A DNA stretch of 20,866 nt, taken from positions 1-20,866 of the forward strand of contig JAQGAU010001185.1 in NCBI GenBank assembly GCA_034698045.1. The letters are read 5' to 3'. Every line of letters starts with the position of its first letter. Position 1 is the first letter of the stretch. Position numbers and translations under genes: made by a program. The notes beneath the pieces are model-generated. The model saw only the letters and a program-made list of their open reading frames with translations, had not been told where the DNA came from and ran no database searches. Shown one piece after another: positions 1-10,300 of the stretch. The DNA is from Paramacrobiotus richtersi (Eukaryota; Tardigrada; Eutardigrada; Parachela; Macrobiotidae).

Positions 1-2
1 GT

Positions 3-859
3 TTAACGGCCGCCATCTTGGGTGTGCAGCTGTGGACCGTTGGGAAACTGCCACTGCGAATTTATGCTATGGTGCGTGCAGAAAATAAAGTCCAGTTCTA
101 GAATTTTTAACTCTGCAAACTATAATGTTAAGGAACTGTTCTTCACACGCCTTTCTGCACTATTACCCTTGTTACCTGGTGTAATGTTGTGCTTACATTA
201 GTTACAGATAGTAAGTATATGCTTGAACGAGAAATAGCCGCCATTTCTGCGTAATCTAGGCTATGTTTTAAGAGCGCTGTCGATATGTCCGTCAAACCTA
301 GTTTTGTGAATTAAGTGTTAGTTTTTTGTTACGCATTACCGTATTAATCGAAGAACTCGGTCGTTTTTTGCAGCAAACACAAATTTCGGAAAAGCTGGAA
401 AGTTTGGTTTACTGGCGACAGGAAGTCCGCAAAGCGGTGCGCAAGCTCAAGCTATAATTTACAGCTTTTCTGAAAAGGGTGACATGTGTACGTATCGGTA
501 AATGTTTACTTTTCTAGGCACCTTCAATTGATGAATATGACATAATGACGTCCCTTGTCGAGCGTGGTCATGCGAAACGCTTGACACTATCCGCAGGTGG
601 CGTTGTGGACCTGACACCGACGTCTTCCTTGACAGTACGTTCCGGTTTCACATGACCGTGACCTTTAAGGTCTGTGTACATCGATAGGGTTATGAATACT
701 TGCACCCTTTTTCAGCTCGCTTGTTGTATTCTGGGGTTTGTCATTTTTGCGGTTGATCGGATGGAAAACATTCAATCGGCAGCGCGAGTGGTTACCAAGC
801 TAATTGTGGAAAACAACATTACTCTTCCCGAAGGCGTGAATCTTACAGACCTGACGTGA
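3..859 (+). CDS. 3' end of an unrecognised multi-exon gene (5' truncated by window)
   Basis: Four phase-0 exons can be read: 3-71 (open to the window edge; hydrophobic, reading AAILGVQLWTVGKLPLRIYAM), 374-436 (charged, helical, begins QTQISEKLES), 518-634 (begins APSIDEYDIMTSL) and 716-859 (a hydrophobic stretch LACCILGFVIFAV, then a polar tail ending NLTDLT and TGA). Acceptors are good (tttttgcag, tttctag, ttttcag). Donors GTGCGT and GTACGT are fair, and GTGCGC at 437 is weak; GTC at 425 is an alternative in the same phase. The two hydrophobic segments suggest a small membrane protein. The final TGA overlaps a donor-like GTGAGA at 855, so one more exon near 959 is possible. I do not recognise the family. 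A single-frame reading sees only the last exon. Confidence 0.45.
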
Positions 860-1304
860 GAACGCTTTATGTGAACAGGTTTCCTTGCGCTTATCTTTCA
901 TCGCGGCAACATTTTAGTTTTGTTTTGGTTCTTTGTGAGCCCATATTTCTATCTCAGATGTTATGCTATTTTTCACTTTAATTGACTGAAAGGCCAGGCC
1001 TTTCGTTTAACTATGCGATCAGCTGAATACGGGATAGCATTTTATCCGAAGCCTTGAAAACGTAGCATTACGAAGCAGTTAATATAACCGTACGCACTGT
1101 TACTGTAATATACAGCCATATATATATACTGTACGTATAAGACAGTCACATAACGGACTGACAAAATTAAAGCCTTCGAATTCAGTGCTGGACTCGTCGT
1201 GCAGTTAATCCGACCTTTCTAAAATAACGATCCGCTGTTTCTCGCACGTGCATCTTATGTTGGGTATATCTAATGCTGAAGCTTTCGATAAAGTCTAAAC
1301 GGTG
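860..1304. other. intergenic / 3' flanks of two convergent genes
   Basis: No coding signal was found. The stretch contains a short TA repeat near 1117-1130 and ATTAAA at 1166-1171, a possible poly(A) signal for the plus-strand gene on the left. The minus-strand peptide gene ends at 1305, so this segment separates two convergent 3' ends. Confidence 0.5.
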
Positions 1305-1924
1305 TCATTTTCCGCCGCGACCGCGGCCGCCACCTCCGCGTCCACCGCCACGTCCGCCACCTCCTCGTCCACCACCTCCACGACCTGATCCTCTAGCTGC
1401 CTCAACTCCAGAAAACAATCCTGCATAAATCATAGATATGATCAAACAAATTCTCTACATGTGCAGTTTACAAACCACTAAATTGTCAGGATTTTAGTAA
1501 CGGATAAACTAAATATGGACGCCTTCTTGTTAGGCAGATAAAGTTTTTGATACAATACGTTTGTTTCATTTGTATTATTTCATACACATGCTGGATTATT
1601 TCATAAGCTATCGCTAACCGCATGAACAGTTGTGACGCAAAGCCATATAAAACGTAACGATAAAACGAACCTAATTACTTAATTACGGTCAGCTTACGAA
1701 TAACAAACGACATAAGAAAAGCATCCATAAGTACGTCCATAATATTGGCAACTATGCAGGCGCAGTTTTATACACATCTCCCCTAACATTAGATAAAATT
1801 AAAGGGTAATGTACATTTAACACATTTTGAAAGGTGATCTTATATTTAAATTTTACACTTGTTAACTCTCACCTGTAGCGACAAACAGTAAGAACGCGAA
1901 TAGAGCCATCCATGAAAACTTCAT
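1305..1924 (-). CDS. secreted glycine/arginine-rich cationic peptide (two exons)
   Basis: Exon 1 is complement(1873-1924): MKFSWMALFAFLLFVAT, a clear signal-peptide core ending at ACAG|GTGAG. Exon 2 is complement(1305-1420), opened by an ATGCAG acceptor in matching phase 1 and ending in TGA. The product is 55 residues. A likely signal-peptidase site follows Val-Glu-Ala, leaving a mature peptide of 30 residues: 20 Gly, 7 Arg, 1 Lys and no acidic residue. The arginines are spaced by two to four glycines (RGGGGRGGGGRGGGR pattern). TATAAAAG lies 76 nt upstream of the ATG. Small secreted Gly/Arg-rich peptides of this build are often antimicrobial or cuticle-associated; which applies here is inference. 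RGG runs also occur in nuclear RNA-binding proteins, but the signal peptide argues against that. Confidence 0.72.
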
Positions 1925-1999
1925 TTTAGTACCGCTGTTGTATAGATATCTGATACAAAACTAGATCAGTTTCTGGATGTTATGCTTATTTTGTCGATG

Positions 2000-2007
2000 C
2001 TTTTATA
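2000..2007 (-). promoter_or_regulatory. TATA box of the Gly/Arg-rich peptide gene
   Basis: On the minus strand the sequence reads TATAAAAG, a full-consensus TATA box. It lies 76 nt before the start codon at 1924, which places transcription start near 1970 and leaves a 5' leader of about 45 nt. Confidence 0.55.
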
Positions 2008-2502
2008 CCACACGCTGCGTATCTAGGGTATGCACGCGGAATGTGGCTACCGGTTGCTTAATCAGCGCATTTTCTGGATATTTTGCTTTTTGAATCCACG
2101 AGGCTTCTAAAGTGTTTACAAGTCACAATCACGCAGTCACTTCAGAAGTAGCAGCTACAAAAAGAAGCTCTTATGCATTTCACTTGCCAGGGCACACCTT
2201 TGTTCTAGATAAGATGACATTGTATAAAACGAAAACAATCCTATCAAAATGCTTAGCTTAGCATAACTGCGTAATGATTGTAATGCGGTATAATAATTAT
2301 TGCTATAACAGAAGTTTTCTCGTTTATTGGTTGTTCCGGTGTGGTGCTATGGTATCGACCGCCGAGCTAAACAAATGTTGGGTTTGCAAGATTTTATTGA
2401 AATCTTCGCAAATGCAACGATTCTAACCGTTTTGCAGACTCAAATAAAGTTTATTTCAAATGTAGTTATACTTTAATACATTGTGGATATTTAATAAGCA
2501 AA
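2008..2502. other. intergenic spacer
   Basis: AT-rich sequence without a convincing exon. At 2441-2455 there is a palindromic AAATAAAGTTTATTT, which gives AATAAA on both strands and could act as a bidirectional poly(A) signal. No gene end was found close enough to support that. Confidence 0.35.
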
Positions 2503-2837
2503 ATGCCTCAAAGGAACGATCTCCAAGCAGAAATGCTGTGTCCCAACAATTATAACATACGTATACCAGCATGAGCAAAGTCATTACGTTTCCATTCAGA
2601 ATAATGTAGGTATTTTTACGTCACATTGCTATTTTCCGAGACTGCAAATGTTCCTGGTTATGGTGACCTTTACAAAGTAGATAGATAATCATAGATTATC
2701 ACAACGGAGATTATCACACAAATCGAAGGAAATCTAACCGCGATCGGAACACGATTTTGGTACACCCTGATGAAATCATTCTTTGGCAAAATCCAGAACA
2801 CTATTACGTAATTGGTCGACCCAAAAATGCTGTTTGA
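2503..2837 (+). CDS. possible two-exon small protein, unknown function
   Basis: Exon 1, 2503-2560, starts MPQRNDLQAEML and ends at a GTATAC donor in phase 1. Exon 2, 2695-2837, follows a CATAG acceptor in the matching phase and runs to TGA. The second exon looks protein-like, with NTILVHPDEIILWQNPEHYY near its end. The product would be 66 residues, basic in the middle, with no signal peptide and no recognised domain. The acceptor has a poor pyrimidine tract, so the start may be wrong. The second exon could instead leave through GTAATT at 2808 and join exon 3415-3492 of the next gene, which is also phase 0. Confidence 0.35.
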
Positions 2838-2876
2838 TACGAAAGAATCAGTTTTTAAAATTTTCGTCTGTCTAGT

Positions 2877-3918
2877 ATGAATATGGATAATAATCTTGCT
2901 GGTGGTTACGGTACTTTGCCGCCTTTGGATAAGGTAATATTATGCCTAATTTCAGTAATTTGGGCTTACCAATGAAAATCAACCAGCTAGAAAGTGTCAA
3001 CAGTAATTGCAACAGTATTCTGCTCACTTCTGCTAATAATATTATACTGTATTTCTGTTTCCTGGTCACATCATTTTAATTTTCTGTTTATCAAAAGCAA
3101 GATCCTCCCAACCTTGACAGTGTGATATATTCATAAAAACGTAAATGTATTATACTGTAATTCCTCACCGCACCGGCCATTTTATTTGTTTTCAGGCTCA
3201 TCTTATTCCATAAAAATTGTTTAGACAGCATGCTGCCGAACAGGCAGTGTCCAAGAACTTGACCTTTTAAGGCTGGCAATATGCCTACGTATTGTATATA
3301 CCTCACTTTCGCAATATTATTCTCAGCATGTTGCCTTTATCGATCGTCACTAATTTGTGAATATTTAGCATGCTAACGTACCTCACAAATAACCGTTTTA
3401 ATCATCGGACTCAGGTGTTTTCCGTTTTGCAAGACGAACTCGATATGGAACACCAAAAAGCACTTTCGAAGTACAGATATTATGGCTCAAAGGTTGATAG
3501 CAATCAGTTGACATTTTAGGTTTTTTAGCTTCAGTTGAGTGTTACCGAACATACAGTAGGTTGATAGAATTTGCCTTGTGAATAAACGGCATGAACAGCC
3601 TTTTTAACTAAAATTTTTCTATCCGTTTTCGAATCGGAAAGCTTAAAGTAAGGCTTGTTCCTTAGAACATTTTAGTTTTTTAGAACTGCCCAGATGTCCA
3701 AGTGCTACGAAGTGGCTTTTTACTCGCAATGATCAATGACCTAACGGTGAAAGAAACAGGGAAATCTGTCTTATGTTAAGACGGCACGCTCCAGCTGTCA
3801 TGAATCAGGTCCGATGATGCAATATTTTTAGCTTCATTTTCATCTGTCCTATGCGTGCATCCGTTCTCAGAAGTTTTGTCGTCCCGTACATGCACCTGAA
3901 ATCAAGAAAGTGCGATAA
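2877..3918 (+). CDS. small multi-exon protein, unknown function
   Basis: Four phase-0 exons fit together: 2877-2933 (MNMDNNLAGGYGTLPPLDK), 3415-3492 (acidic-helical, VFSVLQDELDMEHQKALSKY), 3684-3746 (NCPDVQVLRSGFLLAMINDL) and 3871-3918 (KFCRPVHAPEIKKVR, then TAA). Acceptors are ctcag, tttttttag-like and ttctcag; donors are GTAATA, GTTGAT and GTGAAA. The product is about 81 residues and probably soluble. An optional in-phase 27-nt exon at 3529-3555 would need a 36-nt intron, shorter than any other here, so I left it out. No family was recognised. The ATG at 2877 follows a strong pyrimidine-AG (ttcgtctgtctag), so an upstream coding exon is possible. Confidence 0.45.
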
Positions 3919-4229
3919 CGCCGCAAAGGAGCGATTTATTGTAAAACGCTGTTCTTTGATCAGACTTATCGCAGTTACCAAGATTACGCATTGTCCGCGA
4001 TATCTTCAGCAGTCACAGTGCTTAATTAAGCAAATATGATACTTAAACCAAAGGCAATTTTGCGCACTATATCAGTGTACCCCCAATTGACCGATGAGCT
4101 AATTAGCCAATGCAGCACTTCGAACGCTGCATGGATTGGTTTCTTTTTCCGTTCTTTCTTCATTAAATTTTGTCTAGTTGAAATTTCGTTCAGGAGCGAC
4201 CGCGCAGCTCTTACACAGCTGTAAAAACT
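3919..4229 (+). other. upstream region of the ABCB gene
   Basis: No convincing coding exon. An 88-codon antisense frame crosses it but lacks splice or protein-like support. The last bases before ATG 4230 (AAAAACT) give a purine at -3, and G follows the ATG, a good metazoan initiation context. No clear TATA box was seen. Confidence 0.4.
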
Positions 4230-4381
4230 ATGGATGCTAACTACAACGAAAATGTACCAAACACAACAGCAAATGGTGGATTTGTGCACCACGACAGCAC
4301 GGATAACTTAATCGACAAAGACGATGCTTCACTGGAATCAGTAGCATCCAGTAGCGAAGTTAACGGGACCAGAATTCCCAG
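4230..4381 (+). CDS. ABCB exon 1 (inferred): acidic N-terminal tail
   Basis: Starts [17 protein letters not shown] and contains the motif [16 protein letters not shown], then Ser-rich sequence. Ends CCCAG|GTACAT in phase 2. The motif recurs in the next exon. If exons 1-2 do not join exon 3, they would form a separate 113-residue soluble protein. Confidence 0.62.
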
Positions 4382-7300
4382 GTACATATTCAACATGAAT
4401 TATATAAAATTATGAAGGTCAAGGTGCAGTCAATCAGGAATTATTGATCACGTATTTCAAACTGATTTCTAGTGATTTGCAGTTGAACGAGATGTTCACA
4501 AAAGCCATATACGTCAATAAAAACTTACCCTACGTTTAAGCGGTTAACTGAATTATTGTGAATATCAGGAATTATCAGGGTTTAGACATATTCTTGTTGC
4601 AGATTCGTCTTACACTAGTGCATTCATAGTGTGTTACCAGCTAGTGGCTTGCTGTTTTAGCTTGACTTGCTGCAAACTGATTTTAAGTAGCGAAAATTAT
4701 TATTTACGTTTCGATAGTACTTCCTTTCTGGGCCACTTCGTTAGCATCAACTGTGTTCTTTACAGAGCTGTGGCTACCGCAAATGGGTCAGCCGAAGGGC
4801 ACACTAATGCAGGATTCGTACATCACGATAGCACGGATTACCCTATCGACAAAAAAGATGGCACCTCGTTTATCGGTGCTGCCAGGAGAAGGCTGAGCAG
4901 CGCCGGAGTGTCCATCGGAGTATTACCTAAGCCTAAGGACAGTAAGACCAAGTAAGAAGGATCACGATAATTATTGTCGATCTGGTTCGTTCGGCAGAGA
5001 ATGTCCAATAGCCAGTGAAGTTCCTGATAAAAGGGTTTGGCTACTGCAATATGGTTGTTTACGGCTGTTGGCTGTAGCCAGGTGTTTTAAGTTACTTGAA
5101 GGCTTGAAGCGATTATTTTTGATATCTACGCCATCACGAAAAACGACTTCATTCACGCGGCACACATCGTACAAACGAGCGTGATAGCTCATTTTGTAGA
5201 GAAAAATCCACACTATTATACTGGCTGTTTTTGTAAATGTGTCCCACACTGTCGCAGGGTACCACAAAGAACGCACTTGTCCTTAACGGTGAAGCTTGCG
5301 CATGCGTGCACGTGCGATTGACCACATGACAAGTTCTGAAGTTCATCATTAGAATCGTTGTGTGCCCCGGTAGAAAACAGTCTCGTTATGTAACGGCATC
5401 CAAAACGGTCGAATTTCCTTGTATGAAAATTCTTGCTTCGTCTGTTATAACCGTAGGTGCGCACGCGAATTTTAAGGATGGGGTTTAGACATCAAGCTTT
5501 CAATGCCCATGACCCGCTGCCCCGCATTGACTTTTGTTCACAGGCTGGTAGCATGGTTTATGATCAGCGGTCTTTTCAGCCCGTTGTGCATCAGATAATT
5601 CTCACAGACTCAAACCACCCAAAATTTTCAGTGCCTGACTTCAAACTGGAACGCAGCGGCTTTGTTCCTGAATAGCTAGGCTTTTGTGAAATTTTAAAAA
5701 ATGGCTGGAGCAGCTGAATTTCGTATCAGACTATCAGGCGTATCCAGCGTGATCAGCTATGTGCTGAGTCACAAGCAGATACCGCCTTCGGGCATTGTAT
5801 ATGCGTCACCCCTCAGACAGCCGGTCACAGCACAAAGTCGATGCACTGTCAGATGCAATTTTTTCGCGCATTTGCTCATTTGAATTTTGAATCATAGCGC
5901 TACCCTGATAATGTAGCAATCTCACCTGTTTATATCCTGCTCTCGAGCAGGATTCTCTTGAATCTCATATTCCCGAATACTCTCCAAAATCAAAATCTCA
6001 AAAATGCGCCGTTATATCCCCGTATCTCGTAGGGCGCCCGACGATGGGGAAAAGAAGAAAGACGAAAAAGACGACGAACCGAAACTGCCGCCGGTTGCTT
6101 TCGCCACTCTGGTGAGCTCGAAACTTCTTTCCCACCGCATTTACCTCAACTTTTTTCTGTTTGGATTATTAGTTTCGTTTTGCGACTTGCACGGATGTGG
6201 TGTTGATGGTGGTCGGAAGTTTGTTTGCCTGTGTAACGGGTCTGGTAAGAAAGCGTGACGAACCTGTTTATTGGGAAAATCTTTCACTTCTTTGGGTTTT
6301 ATGGGGGTTTGGCTGTTTCTAGGCATGGCCGATGATGAACTTGGTTTTTGGTATGATTTTTCTCTATTTTCCTATGCATTTTGTGGTGGATTCAGGAAAC
6401 AAGGGTAATCTGTGCGGGTTCATGTTGAAATGCAGGCGATATGACGGATTTATTCAGCGTTGGCAACATGAATCCCCCGCGCCACGGATTGGGAATTTCC
6501 GACCTAATTGACGGTAAAAATGTCTTTTAGAAAATCCGAATTTTTTCTTGAGCGTGCGGATACTAATTTGATAACTGGAAATCAAGCTGAGGTATATATC
6601 CTGTTATGAAACATTACCAGTTTTTAGTGTTTTCTTTTCGGAATTTAATTTTCACGATTTCTCACATGGCCGTTTTTTCATCACAGATATGTGAAATTGT
6701 TAGCGAATTGCAGCTGCATGATTTAAATTTAAATAACGTTTTTATATATTTTTTGCCCTTACGTTGATTTGAAAAAGATTATTCCGAATTTATAATTTAC
6801 AGTAAATATTTAAAATTATTTCAGTGAATATTTATAATTATTTATAATTTACAGTAAATATCTAAAATTATTTCAGTGAATTTTCTAAATTAAATACATA
6901 TTTTTCTGCTATCTAGTAACGAAGAGAATTAAAAAGTTGTTAGGAATACGTGATTTTTACGTTTATTATTTTATTAGAAATTTCCTTAATTTTTCATTTA
7001 TTTTCAGGCAGTTTTTCCACGGATATGCCGACTACGGTATTCAGTAATTCCTCCCCCGCTCCACTATTTCCTTCGGAGGCAGAAATGGAAGCGAGAATCA
7101 ATGAATACACGTACCGTTATCTCTACATTGCTGCGGCATCTTTCGTGGCGAGTGCCTTTCAGGTGCGTACAAGCGTGTTATTGACATTTATTCTCCGGCT
7201 TGTTATTTACACACTCTCCAATTTTGTTACCGTTGACATATGTTTGATAGGTTATGTGTTGGGTTACCGCTTGCGAACGTCAAATCCACAAAATGAAGTA

Positions 7301-10300
7301 GGATCGCTTTTATCGAGACGGAAAACGGAAACACGTTGTATTGAAACGGTTTATTTTATAGGAAGAAATTCCTACATTCCATACTACGGCAAGAAATGGC
7401 ATGGTTTGATAGCCATGAAAGTGGATCGCTGACATCACGTTTAGCCGAGTAAGAAGTGATAATGAATCAGGGAAATGGTGCCGCTATTGCTATGATTAGA
7501 TTCAGTTAATGGTAGCTGATGCCACGAATCTTATAATTTACATGACATTTTGTATTGTGCAGCTGATAAGGAAAGTAGCGTGGCGGCAGTAACAAATTAG
7601 GCCAAGATAATCCAGTTTTATTGGGCTGTTTATGTAGATTTTTGTATTTCATTCGACTCCTTTTTTCCCTTCAGAATCAGAATGATAACAAACAACCAGT
7701 ACGAGTAATTGTTGTCACAGATTGTTCGTAAAATTCGCTGCATTTTTATGATTTTGCGCTTTATCCGGTCATTTTTGTTGAAGAATGTCTTTGATTGAGG
7801 AATGGACAATAATATAGGAGTGTAAAAAGGTAGTTTGCCTTCTTAATAAACACGCACCAACCTTGGTTTTTGCCGGTTTTTTATTGAAATTGGTCAAACA
7901 AATAGCTTCTGGATCGTTGGCATCGGTGCCATTGTACTACGGTAACTTATGAATATGTCAGAAGGATACACAACAGAATAACTGCTGGCTTGGTTAGGTG
8001 GACGTTAACCATGAGTTCTGATGATTCTTAATCTGGTAAAATTAGATCTTGAGTCTTCTGCTGTGATTTAAAAATTATCTGGAGCGGTCTTCAAAATGGA
8101 AGCTTACAATTCCATTAAAGAAACGCTTGCTTCTGTAATTTGAGAAATGCTGTTTATCTAATTACAGTAGTAATTTGGGTTGTGTATTTCGTAATGATCC
8201 CTTTCAAATCCTTTACTCCACTCCCTTAAAATTATTTCCTTTTTTCAAACAGCGACATTGAACGTGTGAAGGACGGCTTGGGGGATAAAATGTCCTTCGC
8301 GATCCAAGCGTTCGCTCAGTTTGTCGGTGGATTTACCATTGGCTTTATCAAAGGATGGGATCTGACCCTGGTCATGCTGTCCTTGGTGCCCTTCCTAGCC
8401 ATCTCCGGCGCGTTCATTGCTAAAGTCCGTATGACGCAGACCGTCGTAACTGGGGATTGTTTTTAATGAATATGATCGTTAGGTGCTGAGCCAGGCATCC
8501 ACGCGTGAGCAGGAGAAGTACGTCAAAGCCGGCGCTATTGCCGAGGAAGTTTTGGGATGTATCCGCACGGTGACGGCGTTCGGAGGACAGCATCGGGAGG
8601 TCCGCAGGTGGGATGATTATTTTGGTTGAAAGTTGTTCTGGATAGTGGTGATGATTTTGTTTTGCAGATATGATAAAGAACTGGAGGCGAGTGAGAAGCT
8701 GGGGATTAGGAAGGCATTTGTTACCGGCGTGGGAATGGGTGCCATGTTTATGATCATGTATGGGACGTACGCGTTGGCCTTCTGGTACGTTCACGGTTGG
8801 GTTGATCTTCTAAAGTTGCAGACCTTACTTTTCACATATGATTTAAAAAATGTCGGTTTATCCACACATCTTTTTGAAAATGTCGTTTTTATTAAAAACG
8901 GACCAGCCTTGAATTTGACGATTTTTTATTGAAATTGGTACAGAAAATTTTCGGATCCTCCTGGAGTCGGTAGTCAGTGCCACTTTACTACGGTAACTTG
9001 TTAAGATTGTCAAAGAACAGGCAAGGGAATAATTACTCGCCTCAGGCCTGGTTAAGCGCGCGTTAACAAAAAGTTGTGATGATTTATGATTGTCCTGGTA
9101 AAATTAGACCTTTTGTTTTTCGGCTGTGATCTGAAGATATTTGGAGCAGTCTTCAAAACGGAAGCTGATAAGCTTATTTAGACATTTTGTAAACGAACCG
9201 GTAGGTAATTATTAATAAATTTATTAAAGTGCATAGATCTGCATTGCAGACAATTTTCGTAAACCAAACCTGTGGCAAAAAATGAGAAATTAGTATGGCC
9301 AGTAAGGAAAGACAGGTAATTTATGTAGGTACGGATCAACATTGTTAGCGGCTTCTCCACCCAGCCGAACCGTTGGTCAGATCTTCACCGTCATCTTTTC
9401 CGTCATTATGGGCGCCTTCTCCATCGGTATGGCGGCGCCGCATATCACGACCATTGCCACCGCCAAAGGTGCCGCTGCCACCATCTTCGAGGTGATTGAC
9501 AGTGTACCGCACATTGATTCCTACTCGGACGCCGGTGCCAAACCCGACACATGCGAGGGTCGCATCGAATTCCGTAACATCAAGTTCCGGTATCCTACGC
9601 GCCCCGATGTGCAGGTGCTGAAGGGGGTGACGGTGGCGGTCAATCCCAATGAGACGGTGGCGTTGGTGGGGAATAGTGGATGCGGGAAGTCGACGTTGTT
9701 GGCGCTGCTGCAGCGGTTTTATGATCCGGAAGAGGGGCAGGTGTTGCTGGATGGACGGGATATTCGGGAGTTGAATGTGCACTGGTTGCGCTCGAAGATC
9801 GGAGTGGTAAGTTGGTAACCTCGTTCGTTTCATATTTCTATTAATTCTGTATGACAAACGTGTTCTGCTACTGTTGTAATAACTGCGTAACTTCATCGGT
9901 CTTCATGTTAGGCTACTGGTGTAATTTTCCAGGCCAGACTGAATGTTTCAGAAGTCGGTTTTTTACATGAAAGTGTTTTTTAATCCTGCGTACAGCCTTC
10001 TTGACCACCATTCTATGGAACACGGAAACTACGGTAGATATGTACTGATGATCGTAGTGTAACGGAAATTTTGAACAGCTTCTCATCCTTGTCATTTGAT
10101 ACCATCAGCTGTACAGATTTTGGGCAATAACATGCAAAAATTTGTTAAAAAGTAGGTTTCTATCTTCTTTTTATTATCGAAGAAATCTGTTTATTATTTT
10201 TTATTATCTGGGAACAAGATACCGCTAATAAGCAGATCACATATTCTCGCTTATTGTTCGCTTTTGATTATATGTTGTCTTTTATGGGGTCTACAGAAAC

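Noticed and set aside
1311-1400. Proline/arginine-rich reading of the plus strand
   Set aside because: The minus strand gives a signal peptide, matching splice phase, a TATA box and a stop; the plus strand gives none of these.
2872-3306. Minus-strand frames of 65 and 71 codons
   Set aside because: They are antisense to a better-supported plus exon or in an intron, and have no splice context or protein-like features.
3529-3555. 27-nt in-phase exon reading LQLSVTEHT
   Set aside because: It requires a 36-nt intron, below any other intron in the window; skipping it keeps the frame.
4026-4292. 88-codon minus-strand frame across the ABCB start
   Set aside because: It is antisense to the inferred first exon, has no splice or domain support, and its composition looks like translated AT-rich DNA.
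5457-5883. Two plus-strand frames (72 and 60 codons) inside intron 2
   Set aside because: No recognised domain, no fitting splice phases into the transporter, and no clear codon pattern.
8425-8482. A 37-40 nt intron between exons 10 and 11
   Set aside because: Donors at 8443 or 8446 would insert six or seven residues (VRMTQT(V)) relative to P-gp. The donor at 8425 removes them and gives a usual 58-nt intron.
9345-9896. 183-codon minus-strand frame
   Set aside because: It is the shadow of exon 13 of the transporter; the sense frame has unmistakable NBD1 motifs.
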